Shown: in pieces, positions 8,973 to 17,340 of the stretch
Numbering within the stretch: the stretch's first letter is position 1
Layout: every line of letters starts with the position of its first letter
DNA from: G963720515 sp963720515
GTDB lineage: Bacteria; Actinomycetota; Thermoleophilia; Gaiellales; Gaiellaceae
DNA length: 64,000 bases
Assembly (NCBI GenBank): GCA_963720515.1
Contig: OY970397.1
Coordinates: 186,001-250,000 of the forward strand
Reading direction: 5' to 3'
Program-made: the position numbers and the translations under genes
Notes under the pieces: generated by a model
Told to the model about the DNA's origin: nothing
Database searches by the model: none
Seen by the model: the letters and a program-made list of their open reading frames with translations, nothing else

Positions 8973-9794
8973 GTGGACACTCCCGCCGCCGGAACCGAGG
9001 CTCGCCGTGCCGCGCACGGCCGCACCATCGAGCACGTCGGGCGCTTCGGGCTCCTCGCCCAGGGCGTCTCGTTCCTCATCGTCGCCTACCTCGCACTCGA
9101 GCTCGCGCTCGGGCTCGGCGGCGACGCGAAGAGCCGCCAGGGCGCGCTCGCGACGCTGACCGACGAGCGGGGCGGCACGTTCATCCTCATCCTGCTCGCG
9201 CTCGGCTTCGCCGGCTACGCGATCTGGCGCCTCGCGCAGGCGCTCTTCGACCGCGGGAACGAGGGCGACGACCCGCCGGGGCTCGCCAAGCGCGCGGGCC
9301 AGCTCGGGAAGGCGGCGATCTACATCGGGCTCACGTGGGCGACCGTTGCCCTCATCGTGCGCGGTCATGAGAGCGGCGGGAACGAGGAGCAGAAGGCGAC
9401 GGGCGGCGTCTTCGACTGGCCTGCCGGCCGCTGGCTGGTCGGCGCGGCCGGTGTGGCGATCTTCGCCGTCGCGCTCTACCAGGTCTACCGCGCGGTCAGC
9501 CGGAAGTACATGGACGAGATGGAGTCGCACAAGGTCACCGAGGACGCGAGGCGGGTGCTCGAGCCCCTCGGGTCGTTCGGCATCCTGTCCCGCGCGATCG
9601 TCTTCGGCCTGATCGGCGCCTTCGTCGTGAAGGCCGCGATCGAGTTCGATCCGAACGAGGCGATCGGGCTCGACGGCGCGCTCCAGAAGCTCGCGAACGC
9701 GCCCTACGGCTCGCTGCTCCTGGGCGGGACCGCGATCGGGCTGGCCGCGTTCGGCCTCTTCTGCTGCGCGCAGGCGTACTTCCGCGACGTCTAG
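8973..9794 (+). CDS. DUF1206 membrane protein
   Basis: The 273-residue protein contains three repeats of a two-helix unit, each beginning near a GRFGLLAQGVSF-type motif (residues 22-80, 105-160 and 195-270). This is the DUF1206 pattern, common in actinobacteria. At least six membrane helices are expected. Translation starts at GTG 8973, 40 nt after the sulfatase. Function is unknown for the whole family. Confidence 0.8.
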   Translation: MDTPAAGTEARRAAHGRTIEHVGRFGLLAQGVSFLIVAYLALELALGLGGDAKSRQGALATLTDERGGTFILILLALGFAGYAIWRLAQALFDRGNEGDDPPGLAKRAGQLGKAAIYIGLTWATVALIVRGHESGGNEEQKATGGVFDWPAGRWLVGAAGVAIFAVALYQVYRAVSRKYMDEMESHKVTEDARRVLEPLGSFGILSRAIVFGLIGAFVVKAAIEFDPNEAIGLDGALQKLANAPYGSLLLGGTAIGLAAFGLFCCAQAYFRDV

Positions 9795-9798
9795 CGCC

Positions 9799-9954
9799 TT
9801 ACTTGGTGTACGCCCGCACCTGCGCGCCTCCGAGGTCGACGGCGACAGCGAAGATCAGCGCGCCGGTCCAGAAGTTCACGGGATCGAGGAGCAGCGGCTC
9901 CTCGTCGCCGACCAGGTCCCAGATGAGCCAGACGATGAGCCAGACGAACGTCAT
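9799..9954 (-). CDS. Small 51-residue membrane protein
   Basis: An ORF of 52 codons with a strong ribosome-binding site (GAGGAGG, 6 nt before ATG 9954). The N-terminus is Trp-rich and hydrophobic (MTFVWLIVWLIWDLVGD). A second hydrophobic stretch follows after DEEPLLLDP, and the tail is short and basic. It lies between two plus-strand genes and shares the short upstream region with the acetyltransferase gene. No family is recognised. Confidence 0.6.
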   Translation of the reverse strand: MTFVWLIVWLIWDLVGDEEPLLLDPVNFWTGALIFAVAVDLGGAQVRAYTK

Positions 9955-9988
9955 GCGTTCCCTCCTCACTCGGGTGTCGCCGCGTACG

Positions 9989-10468
9989 ATGGCGCACGTG
10001 ACGGGCGACGTGCAGCTGCGCGAGGTGCTGGAGGCCGACCTTCCGGTCTTCTACGAGGATCAGTCGGATCCCGACGCGAGCCGGATGGCCGCGGTCGCGT
10101 CGCGCGACGAGGAGGCCTTCGCCGAGCACTGGCGGAAGATCCTCGCCGACCCGCACAGCCTCATCCGCACCGTGCTCTACGACGGCGAGGTGGCGGGCAA
10201 CGTCCTCAGCTTCGAGCGCGACGGCCTGCGCGAGGTCGGCTATTGGATCAGCCGCGACTTCTGGGGCAAGGGCATCGGCACCCGGGCGCTCGACGCGTTC
10301 CTCGACGAGGACACCACGCGCCCGATCTACGCGCGGGTCGCGAGCGACAACTTCGGCTCGGTCCGCGTCCTCGAGAAGTGCGGCTTCGAGGTCCTCCGCA
10401 CCGAGTGGGTCGAGGACGAGACGCGCGACGGTTCGTTCGAAGAGCTGCTCCTCGCGCGCCAGCGCTAA
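9989..10468 (+). CDS. GNAT-family N-acetyltransferase
   Basis: The 159-residue protein has the GNAT core: a strand with VAGNVLSFERDG, the acetyl-CoA loop FWGKGIGTRAL (Q/RxxGxG/A type) and the C-terminal motif NFGSVRVLEKCGFE. It resembles RimJ/RimL-type enzymes that acetylate protein N-termini or small molecules. The substrate is not inferable. ATG 9989 is chosen, with GTG 9998 possible. Its stop overlaps the stop of the convergent gene at 10465-10468. Confidence 0.8.
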   Translation: MAHVTGDVQLREVLEADLPVFYEDQSDPDASRMAAVASRDEEAFAEHWRKILADPHSLIRTVLYDGEVAGNVLSFERDGLREVGYWISRDFWGKGIGTRALDAFLDEDTTRPIYARVASDNFGSVRVLEKCGFEVLRTEWVEDETRDGSFEELLLARQR

Positions 10469-10974
10469 CGCGCGAGCCGAACCGCGACGAGGATCCCCGC
10501 GACGCCGCCGATTCCGGCGGCCCAAGCCTGCGGGTCGGCGCGGTCGAGGCCCTCGAGGATCCCCCAGGCGACGAGGTACACCCAGCCGGCGAACGCGGCA
10601 CCGTAGACGAGCCCGATCGCAGTGCGGTGCGAGACCGGGAGCCCGAGCAGCCGGCCGACGGGTCCCGGCCGGCCGCCGACCGGCCCTCCGCCTGTGAAGC
10701 CGAGCTCGGACTCGAGCGACGCCGCGCGCGCCATGAGCGCCTCGTAGAGCACGACATTCCGGAGCTCGTAGAGGAGCACGCCGAACGTCGCGGCGAGCCC
10801 GAGCGCGCCGAAGGCGACGAGCTCGGCGGCGGGGCGCGGATGCCCGAAGAACGCGACCGCGGCGCCCGCGATGGTCGGCACGAACGCGAGGAGCTTGAAG
10901 CGGATGTCGACCAGGTCGCGAAGCGCGGAGGACGTCTGCTCGTAGTCGAGCCGGAGGCGGTCGTCGGGGTTCAT
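10465..10974 (-). CDS. Hypothetical four-helix membrane protein
   Basis: The 169-residue protein starts at NPDDRLRLDYEQTSSALRDL, a pattern seen in small membrane proteins that begin with a cytoplasmic helix. Four hydrophobic segments follow in two pairs, split by a Gly/Pro-rich loop (TGGGPVGGRPGP). The frame is open upstream through a hairpin-rich region, but ATG 10974 gives the best protein-like start. No assigned function. It lies downstream of the cyclophilin gene on the same strand, separated by a 155-bp structured spacer. Confidence 0.6.
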   Translation of the reverse strand: MNPDDRLRLDYEQTSSALRDLVDIRFKLLAFVPTIAGAAVAFFGHPRPAAELVAFGALGLAATFGVLLYELRNVVLYEALMARAASLESELGFTGGGPVGGRPGPVGRLLGLPVSHRTAIGLVYGAAFAGWVYLVAWGILEGLDRADPQAWAAGIGGVAGILVAVRLAR

Positions 10975-11004
10975 TCGGCTCCCGAAAAACGTGGCCTTAA
11001 GTGC

Positions 11005-11121
11005 CAAGTCCTGCGGGCCCGAGGGCTCACAGGACTTGACGGAGGGGACAATTGCAGACCTGCCCTCCGTTGTCACGTCCGCCGAACCGAAAATGTCCCA
11101 AAGAGCGGGATTTCGTTTCGG
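11005..11121. repeat. Three tandem hairpins in the cyclophilin downstream spacer
   Basis: The first hairpin pairs CAAGTCCTG (11005-11013) with CAGGACTTG (11030-11038). The second pairs ACGGAGGG (11039-11046) with CCCTCCGT (11063-11070). A third, imperfect one pairs CCGAA (11082-11086) with TTCGG (11117-11121) and holds inner pairs CGAAA/TTTCG and TCCC/GGGA. The segment is AT-richer than its surroundings. It could be a REP-like interspersed element, or a processing or termination region of the minus-strand transcript. Confidence 0.55.
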
Positions 11122-11129
11122 AGTGGTGG

Positions 11130-11588
11130 TCAGGCGGCCAGCTCGACCCGCTCGATCACCACGTCGTCGTGCGGCTTGTCGCGACCGTCGCGGCCCACGG
11201 CCGAGATCGTGTCCACGACGTCCATGCCGCTCGTCACGCGGCCGAACACGGTGTGCTTCCCGTCGAGCCAGGGCGCCGCGTCGGTCGTGACGATGAAGAA
11301 CTGGCTGCCGTTCGTGTCCGGCCCGGCGTTCGCCATCGCGAGCGCGCCGCGTTCGATCTTGTGGTCGTTCGGCTCGTCCTCGAACGTGTAGCCCGGCCCG
11401 CCCATGCCGGTGCCGGTCGGGTCGCCGCCCTGGATCATGAAGTCGGGGATGACCCGATGGAAGATGACCCCGTCGTAGAACCCGTCCCGGGCGAGTTTCT
11501 CGAAGTTCTCGACGGTCTTGGGCGCGTCGGCCGGGTAGAGCTCGACCTCGATCGCGCCGTGGTTGGTGTGGAGCGTTGCGTTGGACAT
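11130..11588 (-). CDS. Cyclophilin-type peptidyl-prolyl cis-trans isomerase
   Basis: The 152-residue single-domain protein has the cyclophilin core: FHRVIPDFMIQGGDPTGTG (catalytic Arg and Phe/Met/Gln), ALAMANAGPDTNGSQFFI, and WLDGKHTVFGRV. It accelerates proline isomerisation during folding. With no signal peptide it should be cytoplasmic. Length and motifs are complete. It is transcribed away from the sigma factor cluster on the same strand. Confidence 0.92.
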   Translation of the reverse strand: MSNATLHTNHGAIEVELYPADAPKTVENFEKLARDGFYDGVIFHRVIPDFMIQGGDPTGTGMGGPGYTFEDEPNDHKIERGALAMANAGPDTNGSQFFIVTTDAAPWLDGKHTVFGRVTSGMDVVDTISAVGRDGRDKPHDDVVIERVELAA

Positions 11589-11625
11589 GCGCGCCACCCT
11601 ACCCGGGCGCGCCGCTCCCTCCGCG

Positions 11626-12129
11626 CTAGAGCCCGAGATCGGCGGCGAGCCGCCGCGATTGCCAGGCGCGCTCCGTCTGCCAGCCGTCCGGGTCGACCGC
11701 CTCGACCGCCCGGACCGCCATGAACGTGGCCGCGGCCGCGGTGCGCGCGTCCGTCGTGCGCTCGGCGAGTGAGGCCGCGGCGTCCGCGAACTCCTGTGCG
11801 GCGCCGCCGTCGTCGGCGAGCTCCTCCGCATGCCGGGCGCAGGCGCGGGCGAAGCGCCCGGCCGCCTGGCCGTCCCACTCGTCGACGCGCGCCACGAGTC
11901 GTGCGCGCCGGCCGACCATGAGGCCGGTCGCCTCGACGACGTCACCGTCGAGCTCGACTTCCCAGAGCTCCTCGTCGAGCCAGGGCGCGAGCGCGTCCGC
12001 GGGGAGCGCGTGCACGCCGTTCCGGCAGGGGTCGAGCGGGCCCTCGGCCTCGGCCCACGCGCCCGGCGTCCAGGCGAACCCGCTGAACGGTCCGCGCGAG
12101 CCGGCGGCGAGGAACTTGTAGGCCTGCAT
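11626..12129 (-). CDS. Hypothetical protein coupled to an anti-sigma gene
   Basis: The 167-residue soluble protein has an N-terminal half with Trp- and Cys-containing motifs (AYKFLAAGSRGPFSGFAW, DPCRNGVHALPADALAPWL, EELWEVELDGDVVE). The second half is Ala-rich and helical. Its ATG overlaps the stop of the anti-sigma gene by 4 bp, making a three-gene operon sigma - anti-sigma - this gene. I recognise a conserved actinobacterial hypothetical pattern but no function. It may act with the sigma factor system. Confidence 0.6.
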   Translation of the reverse strand: MQAYKFLAAGSRGPFSGFAWTPGAWAEAEGPLDPCRNGVHALPADALAPWLDEELWEVELDGDVVEATGLMVGRRARLVARVDEWDGQAAGRFARACARHAEELADDGGAAQEFADAAASLAERTTDARTAAAATFMAVRAVEAVDPDGWQTERAWQSRRLAADLGL

Positions 12130-12374
12130 CAGCCTCGCTTCCACTCCCGGAAAGCCTCCAGCAGCTCGTCGCGGCCCTCGGCGGGGACGTCGTCCTCGCG
12201 GAGCGTGCCGGTGAGGCGGATCGTCTCGCGCATCTGCTCCACGTACGCCCGGCACGAGCCGCAGTAGACGAGGTGCTGCTCGAAGCGGATCCGCTCGTCC
12301 GGCTGCGTGCGCCCCTCGAAGTGGTCGGTCACCGCCTCGACCAGCTCCCTGCACGTGAACTCGCGCGTCACCAT
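12129..12374 (-). CDS. Zinc-finger anti-sigma factor (zf-HC2 type)
   Basis: The 81-residue protein holds the HxxxCxxC anti-sigma motif (FEQHLVYCGSCRAYVEQM) after an upstream Cys (FTCRELVEAVTDHFEG). This is the classical zf-HC2 layout. It has no membrane segment. ATG 12374 follows the sigma stop by only a few bases, with TTG 12377 as an alternative. By family knowledge it binds the sigma factor encoded just upstream. Confidence 0.85.
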   Translation of the reverse strand: MVTREFTCRELVEAVTDHFEGRTQPDERIRFEQHLVYCGSCRAYVEQMRETIRLTGTLREDDVPAEGRDELLEAFREWKRG

Positions 12375-12377
12375 CAA

Positions 12378-13043
12378 TCAGCCTTCCAGGTAGTCCTCGA
12401 GCGCCGCTCGGACCTTGCTTCGCGCGCGGTGCAGAAGCACCCGCTGATTGGTCTCGGAGACGTCGAGGACGTTACAGACCTCCTCCGAGCTGAACCCCTC
12501 GACGTCGCGTAGCGTGATCACGGCGCGCTGGTTCGGGGGGAGCTTGGCGATCGCCTCCTCGATCCGCGCGCGCGTCTCGGCCGCGAGGAGCTTCGCCTCG
12601 GGCAGGTCCTGCCAGGCGTGGGGCGGGGTCGACCAGTTGCCACCGAGGAGCTCGTCGGGGCCGAGGAAGCGCGACGGGTCGACCGACGGCCCGTCCGGCT
12701 CGTCGTCGGACGCGAGCGAGGAGAACGGCACCGAACGGCCCTCGCGCTCGCCGCGCGTCTTCGCGATGTTCGTGAGGATCCGGAAGATCCAGGTCTTGAG
12801 CGACGAGCGCCCCTCGAAGCGGTCGAGCCCCTTGATGACGCCGAGCCATGCCTCCTGCACGACCTCCTCCGCCACGGCGCGCGTCCGCACGTAGAGCTGC
12901 GCCACGCGGAGCATCGAGGGGCCGTAGCGGTCGACGAGCGCGGCGAAGGCGACCTCGTCCCCCTTCCGAAGCGCTTCGACGAGCTCCTGCTCCTCGGCGG
13001 AGGCGGGCGGCGAGACCGTCGACATGCGTGGGGAGGGTTGCAT
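12378..13043 (-). CDS. ECF-type RNA polymerase sigma factor
   Basis: Region 2 is clear (FAALVDRYGPSMLRVAQLYV, VVQEAWLGVIKGLDRF, SSLKTWIFRILTNIAKTR), as is region 4 (LPPNQRAVITLRDVEGFSSEEVCNVL then NQRVLLHRARSKVRAAL). At 221 residues it is slightly long for an ECF factor, with a 50-residue linker between the regions. ATG 13043 and ATG 13025 are both possible and neither has a clear ribosome-binding site, so it may be leaderless. It heads an operon with its anti-sigma partner. Confidence 0.9.
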   Translation of the reverse strand: MQPSPRMSTVSPPASAEEQELVEALRKGDEVAFAALVDRYGPSMLRVAQLYVRTRAVAEEVVQEAWLGVIKGLDRFEGRSSLKTWIFRILTNIAKTRGEREGRSVPFSSLASDDEPDGPSVDPSRFLGPDELLGGNWSTPPHAWQDLPEAKLLAAETRARIEEAIAKLPPNQRAVITLRDVEGFSSEEVCNVLDVSETNQRVLLHRARSKVRAALEDYLEG

Positions 13044-13111
13044 GCCGGGCAGCGGCGGGCAAGGAGGCCCTGCGGGCGTCGCCCGCCTCGCACACGACGG
13101 AAGGAGCAGGG

Positions 13112-13288
13112 ATGCGCGGCCTGCGGTCGCTCTTGACGCTCGTCTACTTCGTGATCGGAATCGTGGTCGCCGCGAACCACCACTACATGCGGAGCCTCGA
13201 TTCGTTCCGGGAGATCGCCTCCGCGCTCCTCGCGATCATCCTCTGGCCGCTCGTGCTCCTCGGGGTCGACCTGCACATCGACCCGTGA
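13112..13288 (+). CDS. Small 58-residue membrane protein
   Basis: AAGGAG lies 5 nt before ATG 13112. The protein has two hydrophobic helices (SLLTLVYFVIGIVVAA and ALLAIILWPLVLLGV) separated by a polar loop with two His residues. It is transcribed divergently from the sigma factor gene and could belong to its regulon. No family function is known. Confidence 0.6.
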   Translation: MRGLRSLLTLVYFVIGIVVAANHHYMRSLDSFREIASALLAIILWPLVLLGVDLHIDP

Positions 13289-13295
13289 CCCGCCG

Positions 13296-13907
13296 CTAGC
13301 GCTCGACCAGCACCGCGCGGACCGGCGCGCCGTCCCCTCCCGCGACCTTGATCGGCAGCGCGACGAGCTCGTACGTCCCCGGATCGACCGCGCGCAGGTC
13401 GAGGCCCTCGAGCGGGACGACCCCGGCGGCGAGCAGGATCCGGTGCGCGTCGGGGTCGCCGATCGAGAGATAGTCGATCCCGATCGTCCGGATCCCGCGT
13501 GCGACGACGACGCGTGCGGCGCCGGCGTCGAGGCGGAGCATCTCCTCCGAGAAGGCCTCCTCGTTCCAGAGGCCCGAGTTGCGGGTCTTCAGGATCACGC
13601 GCTCGGCCCGCTCGGGGAGGACGGCCCGAAGCGCCGGCTCGTCGAGCCGCTCCGCCGCGGTCGCGTCCACCACCTCGACCGGCCCGAGGAGCGCGTCGAG
13701 CGGGATCGCGTCCACGCCGGACTCGCCCGCGAGGAAATGCACCGGCGCGTCCACGTGCGAGCCCGAGTGGAGCCCGAAGTCGATGCGGCTGACGTTCGCC
13801 GTCTCGCCCTTCGCGATCGACTCCCAGAGCTCGATCCGCACCTCCGGGTCGCCGGGGTACACGATCATGCCGGGCCGGATCGGAACCGAGATGTCGTGGA
13901 TCCGCAT
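13296..13907 (-). CDS. Cyclase-family (kynurenine formamidase-like) metal hydrolase
   Basis: ATG 13907 starts a 203-residue protein with the cyclase signature: MRIHDISVPIRPGMIVYPGDP, the metal motif HSGSHVDAPVHF (HxGxHxDxPxHF) and the late motif RTIGIDYLSIGDPDAH. Members hydrolyse N-formylkynurenine or related amides and lactones with a bound divalent metal. No tryptophan-degradation gene lies nearby, so the substrate is open. The frame extends upstream of 13907, but that part is not protein-like. Confidence 0.85.
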   Translation of the reverse strand: MRIHDISVPIRPGMIVYPGDPEVRIELWESIAKGETANVSRIDFGLHSGSHVDAPVHFLAGESGVDAIPLDALLGPVEVVDATAAERLDEPALRAVLPERAERVILKTRNSGLWNEEAFSEEMLRLDAGAARVVVARGIRTIGIDYLSIGDPDAHRILLAAGVVPLEGLDLRAVDPGTYELVALPIKVAGGDGAPVRAVLVER

Positions 13908-13930
13908 GGCTCCCGCGGACCGTACACCGG

Positions 13931-14284
13931 CTAGTCCGCGGAAGCGGGGCGGTGGCGGCCGTAGTAGCTGACGAGCGTGCAGAGGAGGCCGACGAGCGCG
14001 ACGCCGGGCGCGACCTCGAGGAAGAGCCGTTCGCCGTCTGAGCGCTCCACGCCGGTGACGAGCCCGCCCACCGCGAGCCAGACGCCGGCGGCAATCCCGG
14101 GCAGGCACGCGAGGATCACGGCGGGGTCGTGCCAGCGTCGCCCGCGCCGGCGCCAGAGGACGTACGAGCCGATCGCCGAGGCGAGCGCGATCATCGCCGG
14201 GATCGCTCCCGTCCACGGCTCACCCGAGGCGGCGATCGCGTAGAGCGCGACCGCAGCCGTCGCGAGCGAGAGCACCGGCGGCAT
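13931..14284 (-). CDS. Hypothetical membrane protein in the copper operon
   Basis: The 117-residue protein has four hydrophobic helices (about 3-20, 25-45, 55-78, 88-108). An Arg-rich loop (WRRRGRRW) follows helix 2. Its ATG overlaps the csoR stop by 4 bp (ATGA), so it is the third gene of copA-csoR. No metal motif is visible and the function is unknown. The position suggests a link to copper or envelope stress. Confidence 0.6.
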   Translation of the reverse strand: MPPVLSLATAAVALYAIAASGEPWTGAIPAMIALASAIGSYVLWRRRGRRWHDPAVILACLPGIAAGVWLAVGGLVTGVERSDGERLFLEVAPGVALVGLLCTLVSYYGRHRPASAD

Positions 14285-14577
14285 CAGCGCGTGCGCGAGA
14301 AGCGGTGGACGGCCTCGAGCAGCTCGCGCGACTTCTCCGCCGCCGCCTCGGGGTCGCCGGACGCAAGCGCGTCGGCGACGCAGTGCTCAACGTGGTCGTC
14401 GAGCACCTCGTAGGCGAGGCTCTCGAGCGCCGTCGTCACGGCCCCGATCTGCGTCAGGACGTCCACGCAGTAGCGATCCTCCTCGATCATCCGCTCGATG
14501 CCGCGCACCTGGCCTTCGATCCGGTGGAGCCGCGCGACGAGCGCCGCCTTGTCCTCGCTGTAGCCCGGCGCGGCCAT
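14284..14577 (-). CDS. csoR: CsoR-family copper-sensing repressor
   Basis: The 97-residue all-helical DNA-binding protein has the CsoR/RcnR fold. It includes KAALVARLHRIEGQVRGIERMI, the first copper ligand in YCVDVLTQI, and HVEHCV for the His and Cys of the x-C-H-C copper(I) site. Copper binding releases it from operator DNA. Its ATG overlaps the copA stop, and an operator-like palindrome lies in front of copA, so autoregulation of the operon is likely. Confidence 0.92.
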   Translation of the reverse strand: MAAPGYSEDKAALVARLHRIEGQVRGIERMIEEDRYCVDVLTQIGAVTTALESLAYEVLDDHVEHCVADALASGDPEAAAEKSRELLEAVHRFSRTR

Positions 14578-16643
14578 CAGGCGCGCACGCTCCGGAAGCG
14601 CGTGAGGCGCAGCGAGTTGCCGACGACGAAGAGGCTCGACGCCGCCATCGCGGCCGCGGCGATCATCGGGTTCAGGAGCCCTGCGACGGCGAGCGGGATC
14701 GCGGCGACGTTGTAGGCGAACGCCCAGAAGAGGTTCCCCTTGATCGTGGAGAGCGTGCGGCGCGACAGGCGGATCGCGTCCACCGCCGCGCGCAGGTCGC
14801 CGGAGACGAGCGTGAGGTCGGCCGCCTCGATCGCGACGTCGGCGCCCGTGCCGAGCGCGACGCCGAGGTCGGCCTGTGCGAGCGCGGGCGCGTCGTTCAC
14901 GCCGTCGCCGACCATCGCGACCGTCTCGCCGGCCTCCTGGAGCCGCGCGACCTCCGCGGCCTTCCCCTCCGGGCGGACCCCCGCGAGCACACGGTCGATC
15001 CCGGCCTCCGCGGCGACGCGCCTCGCCTCGGCCTCGGCGTCGCCCGTCAGGAGGACGGGATCCAGCCCGAGCGCCCGCAGCCCGGTCACGGCCTCGGCGC
15101 TCGTCGGCTTGAGCGCGTCGGCGAAGCGAAGGCGGCCGCGTGGGGCGCCGTCCCAGCGGACGACCGTCGCGCCGTTCTCCGACCCGATCTCGACGTCGAA
15201 GCCCTCGACGCGGCCGGTCGCGCCCGCGCCCGGACGTGCGACGAAGCCCTCCACCGCCGGGAGCTCGCCGAGCTCGGCACGCGCCGCCGTCGCGACCGCG
15301 CGGCCGACCGGGTGCTCGCTCGCGGCCTCGACCGCGCCTGCGAGGCGGAGGATCTCGCCGCGCGTGGCGCCGTTCAGCGGTTCGATCGCCTCCAGCCGGA
15401 GGGCGCCCTCGGTGAGCGTGCCGGTCTTGTCGAGGACGACCGAGGTGACGCGGCGCGTCCGCTCGAGGATCTCCGGGCCGCGGATGACGATGCCGAGCTG
15501 CGCGCCGCGGCCCGTGCCCACGGCGAGCGCGGCCGGGGTCGCGAGGCCCAGCGCACACGGGCAGGCGACGACGAGGACGGCGACGGCGGCCGTGAATGCG
15601 TCGGCCGCGTCGCCGGTCGCGAGGAGCCAGCCGGCGAGGGTGGCGAGGGAGAGGACGACGACGGCGGGGACGAAGACGGCGGAGATCCGGTCGACTAGCC
15701 GCTGCACCGGCGCCTTGCCGGCCTGGGCCTCGGCGACGAGGCGGCCGATCTGCGCGAGCGCGGTGTCGGCGCCGACGCGCGTCGCTCGCACGACGAGGCG
15801 GCCCCAGGTGTTCACGCTGCCGCCGGCGAGCTCGTCGCCGGGGCCGACGTCCACCGGGACGGGCTCGCCCGTGAGGAGCGACGCATCGACGGCCGACTCG
15901 CCCTCGACGACCACGCCGTCGGCCGCGAGCTTCTCGCCGGGGCGCACGACGAGCAGATCGCCGACGACGACGTCCTCGGCCGGAACCCCGACCTCGGCGC
16001 CGTCGCGCAGCACGCGGGCGTCCTTGGCGCCGAGCTCGAGCAGCGCCCGGAGCGCACCGCCCGCGCGACGGCGGGCGCGCGTCTCGAGGTACCGCCCGAG
16101 CAGCACGAGCGTCGTCACGACGGCGGCGACCTCGAAGTAGAGCTCGCCGCTCCCGGCGAGGAGCGCGACGACCGACCAGCCCCACGCGGCGAGCGTGCCG
16201 AGCGAGATCAGCGTGTCCATCGTGGTCGCGCGATGCCGCGCGGCGCGGAGCGTCGCGCGGTGGATCGGGAGGCCCGCCCAGAAGACGACGACCGTCGCGA
16301 GGACGAGCTCGACCCACTCCCAGCCGGCGAAGCGAAGCCCGGGCGCCATGAGCGCGACGAGCGGGGCGGAGAGGAGCGCGGCGACCAGCACGCGGCGCCC
16401 GAGATCCTCGTCCGGATGCTCGTGCTCGACGACCTCGTAGCCGGCCGACTCGACCGCGCGCGCGAGATCGCGCCGTGAGACGCGGGCGGGGTCGTAGCGG
16501 ACGCTGGCCGTCTCGGTCGCAAGGTTCACGCTCGCCTCGACGCCGTCGAGCTGCTCGAGCGCGCCCTCGACCCGCGCGACGCACGACGCGCAGTGCATGC
16601 CTCCGACGGGCAGGTGGATGCGTTTCGGCGCGGCCGAGGCCAT
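14577..16643 (-). CDS. copA: Copper-exporting P1B-type ATPase
   Basis: The 688-residue protein has one N-terminal heavy-metal-binding domain (GGMHCASC near residue 13), then membrane helices, the actuator TGEPVPV and the translocation motif CPCALGLATP. The phosphorylation motif DKTGTLT and the ATP-binding hinge MVGDGVNDAPALAQAD follow. It pumps Cu(I) out of the cytoplasm. ATG 16643 is preferred because the signal-free metal domain begins right after it. It is first in copA-csoR-membrane protein. Confidence 0.93.
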   Translation of the reverse strand: MASAAPKRIHLPVGGMHCASCVARVEGALEQLDGVEASVNLATETASVRYDPARVSRRDLARAVESAGYEVVEHEHPDEDLGRRVLVAALLSAPLVALMAPGLRFAGWEWVELVLATVVVFWAGLPIHRATLRAARHRATTMDTLISLGTLAAWGWSVVALLAGSGELYFEVAAVVTTLVLLGRYLETRARRRAGGALRALLELGAKDARVLRDGAEVGVPAEDVVVGDLLVVRPGEKLAADGVVVEGESAVDASLLTGEPVPVDVGPGDELAGGSVNTWGRLVVRATRVGADTALAQIGRLVAEAQAGKAPVQRLVDRISAVFVPAVVVLSLATLAGWLLATGDAADAFTAAVAVLVVACPCALGLATPAALAVGTGRGAQLGIVIRGPEILERTRRVTSVVLDKTGTLTEGALRLEAIEPLNGATRGEILRLAGAVEAASEHPVGRAVATAARAELGELPAVEGFVARPGAGATGRVEGFDVEIGSENGATVVRWDGAPRGRLRFADALKPTSAEAVTGLRALGLDPVLLTGDAEAEARRVAAEAGIDRVLAGVRPEGKAAEVARLQEAGETVAMVGDGVNDAPALAQADLGVALGTGADVAIEAADLTLVSGDLRAAVDAIRLSRRTLSTIKGNLFWAFAYNVAAIPLAVAGLLNPMIAAAAMAASSLFVVGNSLRLTRFRSVRA

Positions 16644-16650
16644 GAGCGCA

Positions 16651-16671
16651 CTATACCGGGTGGGGGTATAG
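16651..16671. promoter_or_regulatory. CsoR operator-like palindrome before copA
   Basis: CTATACC at 16651-16657 and GGTATAG at 16665-16671 are perfect inverted repeats around a G-rich centre. This matches the known CsoR operator style (TATACCCC...GGTATA). It ends 8 bp before the copA start codon and overlaps a -10-like TATAGT on the minus strand, so a bound repressor would block a near-leaderless promoter. Confidence 0.7.
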
Positions 16672-16719
16672 CTCCCCAAGAAGTTCACAATTGCCCGGAC
16701 CCCGCTACCATGCGGCTCC

Positions 16720-17340
16720 GTGCGCCTGGCCCTGACCCCGCGGACGTCCGAGTTCTACGAGCTCTTCGCCCGTGCCGGCGCGAACGCCCTCGCCGCCGCC
16801 CAGCAGGCCGAGATCCGGTTCCGCGAGTACCCGAACGCGACCGTGCGGCAGGCCGACGTCAAGGCGATCGAGCACGAGGGCGACACGATCACGCGCGACA
16901 TCATCCAGCTCCTCAACACGCAGTACATCACCCCGTTCGACCGGGAGGACATCTACGAGCTGGCGGGCGCGATCGACGACGTCGTGGACCTGATCGAGGA
17001 GGGGTCGGACCGCCTCGAGCTGTACGGCGTTCAGTCGGCGACGCGCCACGCGCTCGAGCAGTGCGGGCTCCTCGTCGCGGCGGCCGAATGCCTCGACCGG
17101 GCGCTCCGAGAGCTCAAGACGCCGCGGCGCACCGAGCCCGAGCTCGTGGAGCTCAAGCGGCTCGAGGACGAGGGCGACCGCATCGTTCGCGACGCGATCG
17201 CCGCGCTCTTCCAGGACGCCCGCGTCGACCCCCTGATCGTCATCCGCTGGAAGGACATCTACGAGGGGCTCGAGGACGCGCTCGACGCGTGCGAGCGCTG
17301 CGCCAACGTGATCGCCAACATCGCCGTCAAGAACGCCTAG
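16720..17340 (+). CDS. DUF47 (PhoU-like) phosphate transport accessory protein
   Basis: The 206-residue helical protein has the duplicated PhoU-like pattern with acidic metal-binding motifs: KAIEHEGDTITRDII and KRLEDEGDRIVRDAI, each the ExxxD signature. It also has ELAGAIDDVVDLIEEGSDRLELY. Family members accompany Pit transporters and modulate them. It starts at GTG 16720, and its stop is followed immediately by the Pit ATG. It is divergent from copA. Confidence 0.9.
   Translation: MRLALTPRTSEFYELFARAGANALAAAQQAEIRFREYPNATVRQADVKAIEHEGDTITRDIIQLLNTQYITPFDREDIYELAGAIDDVVDLIEEGSDRLELYGVQSATRHALEQCGLLVAAAECLDRALRELKTPRRTEPELVELKRLEDEGDRIVRDAIAALFQDARVDPLIVIRWKDIYEGLEDALDACERCANVIANIAVKNA

Noticed and set aside
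16675..16700. A PHO box before DUF47-pit
   Set aside because: Only one GTTCAC core is present; the 11-bp repeats seen at the other two sites are absent.
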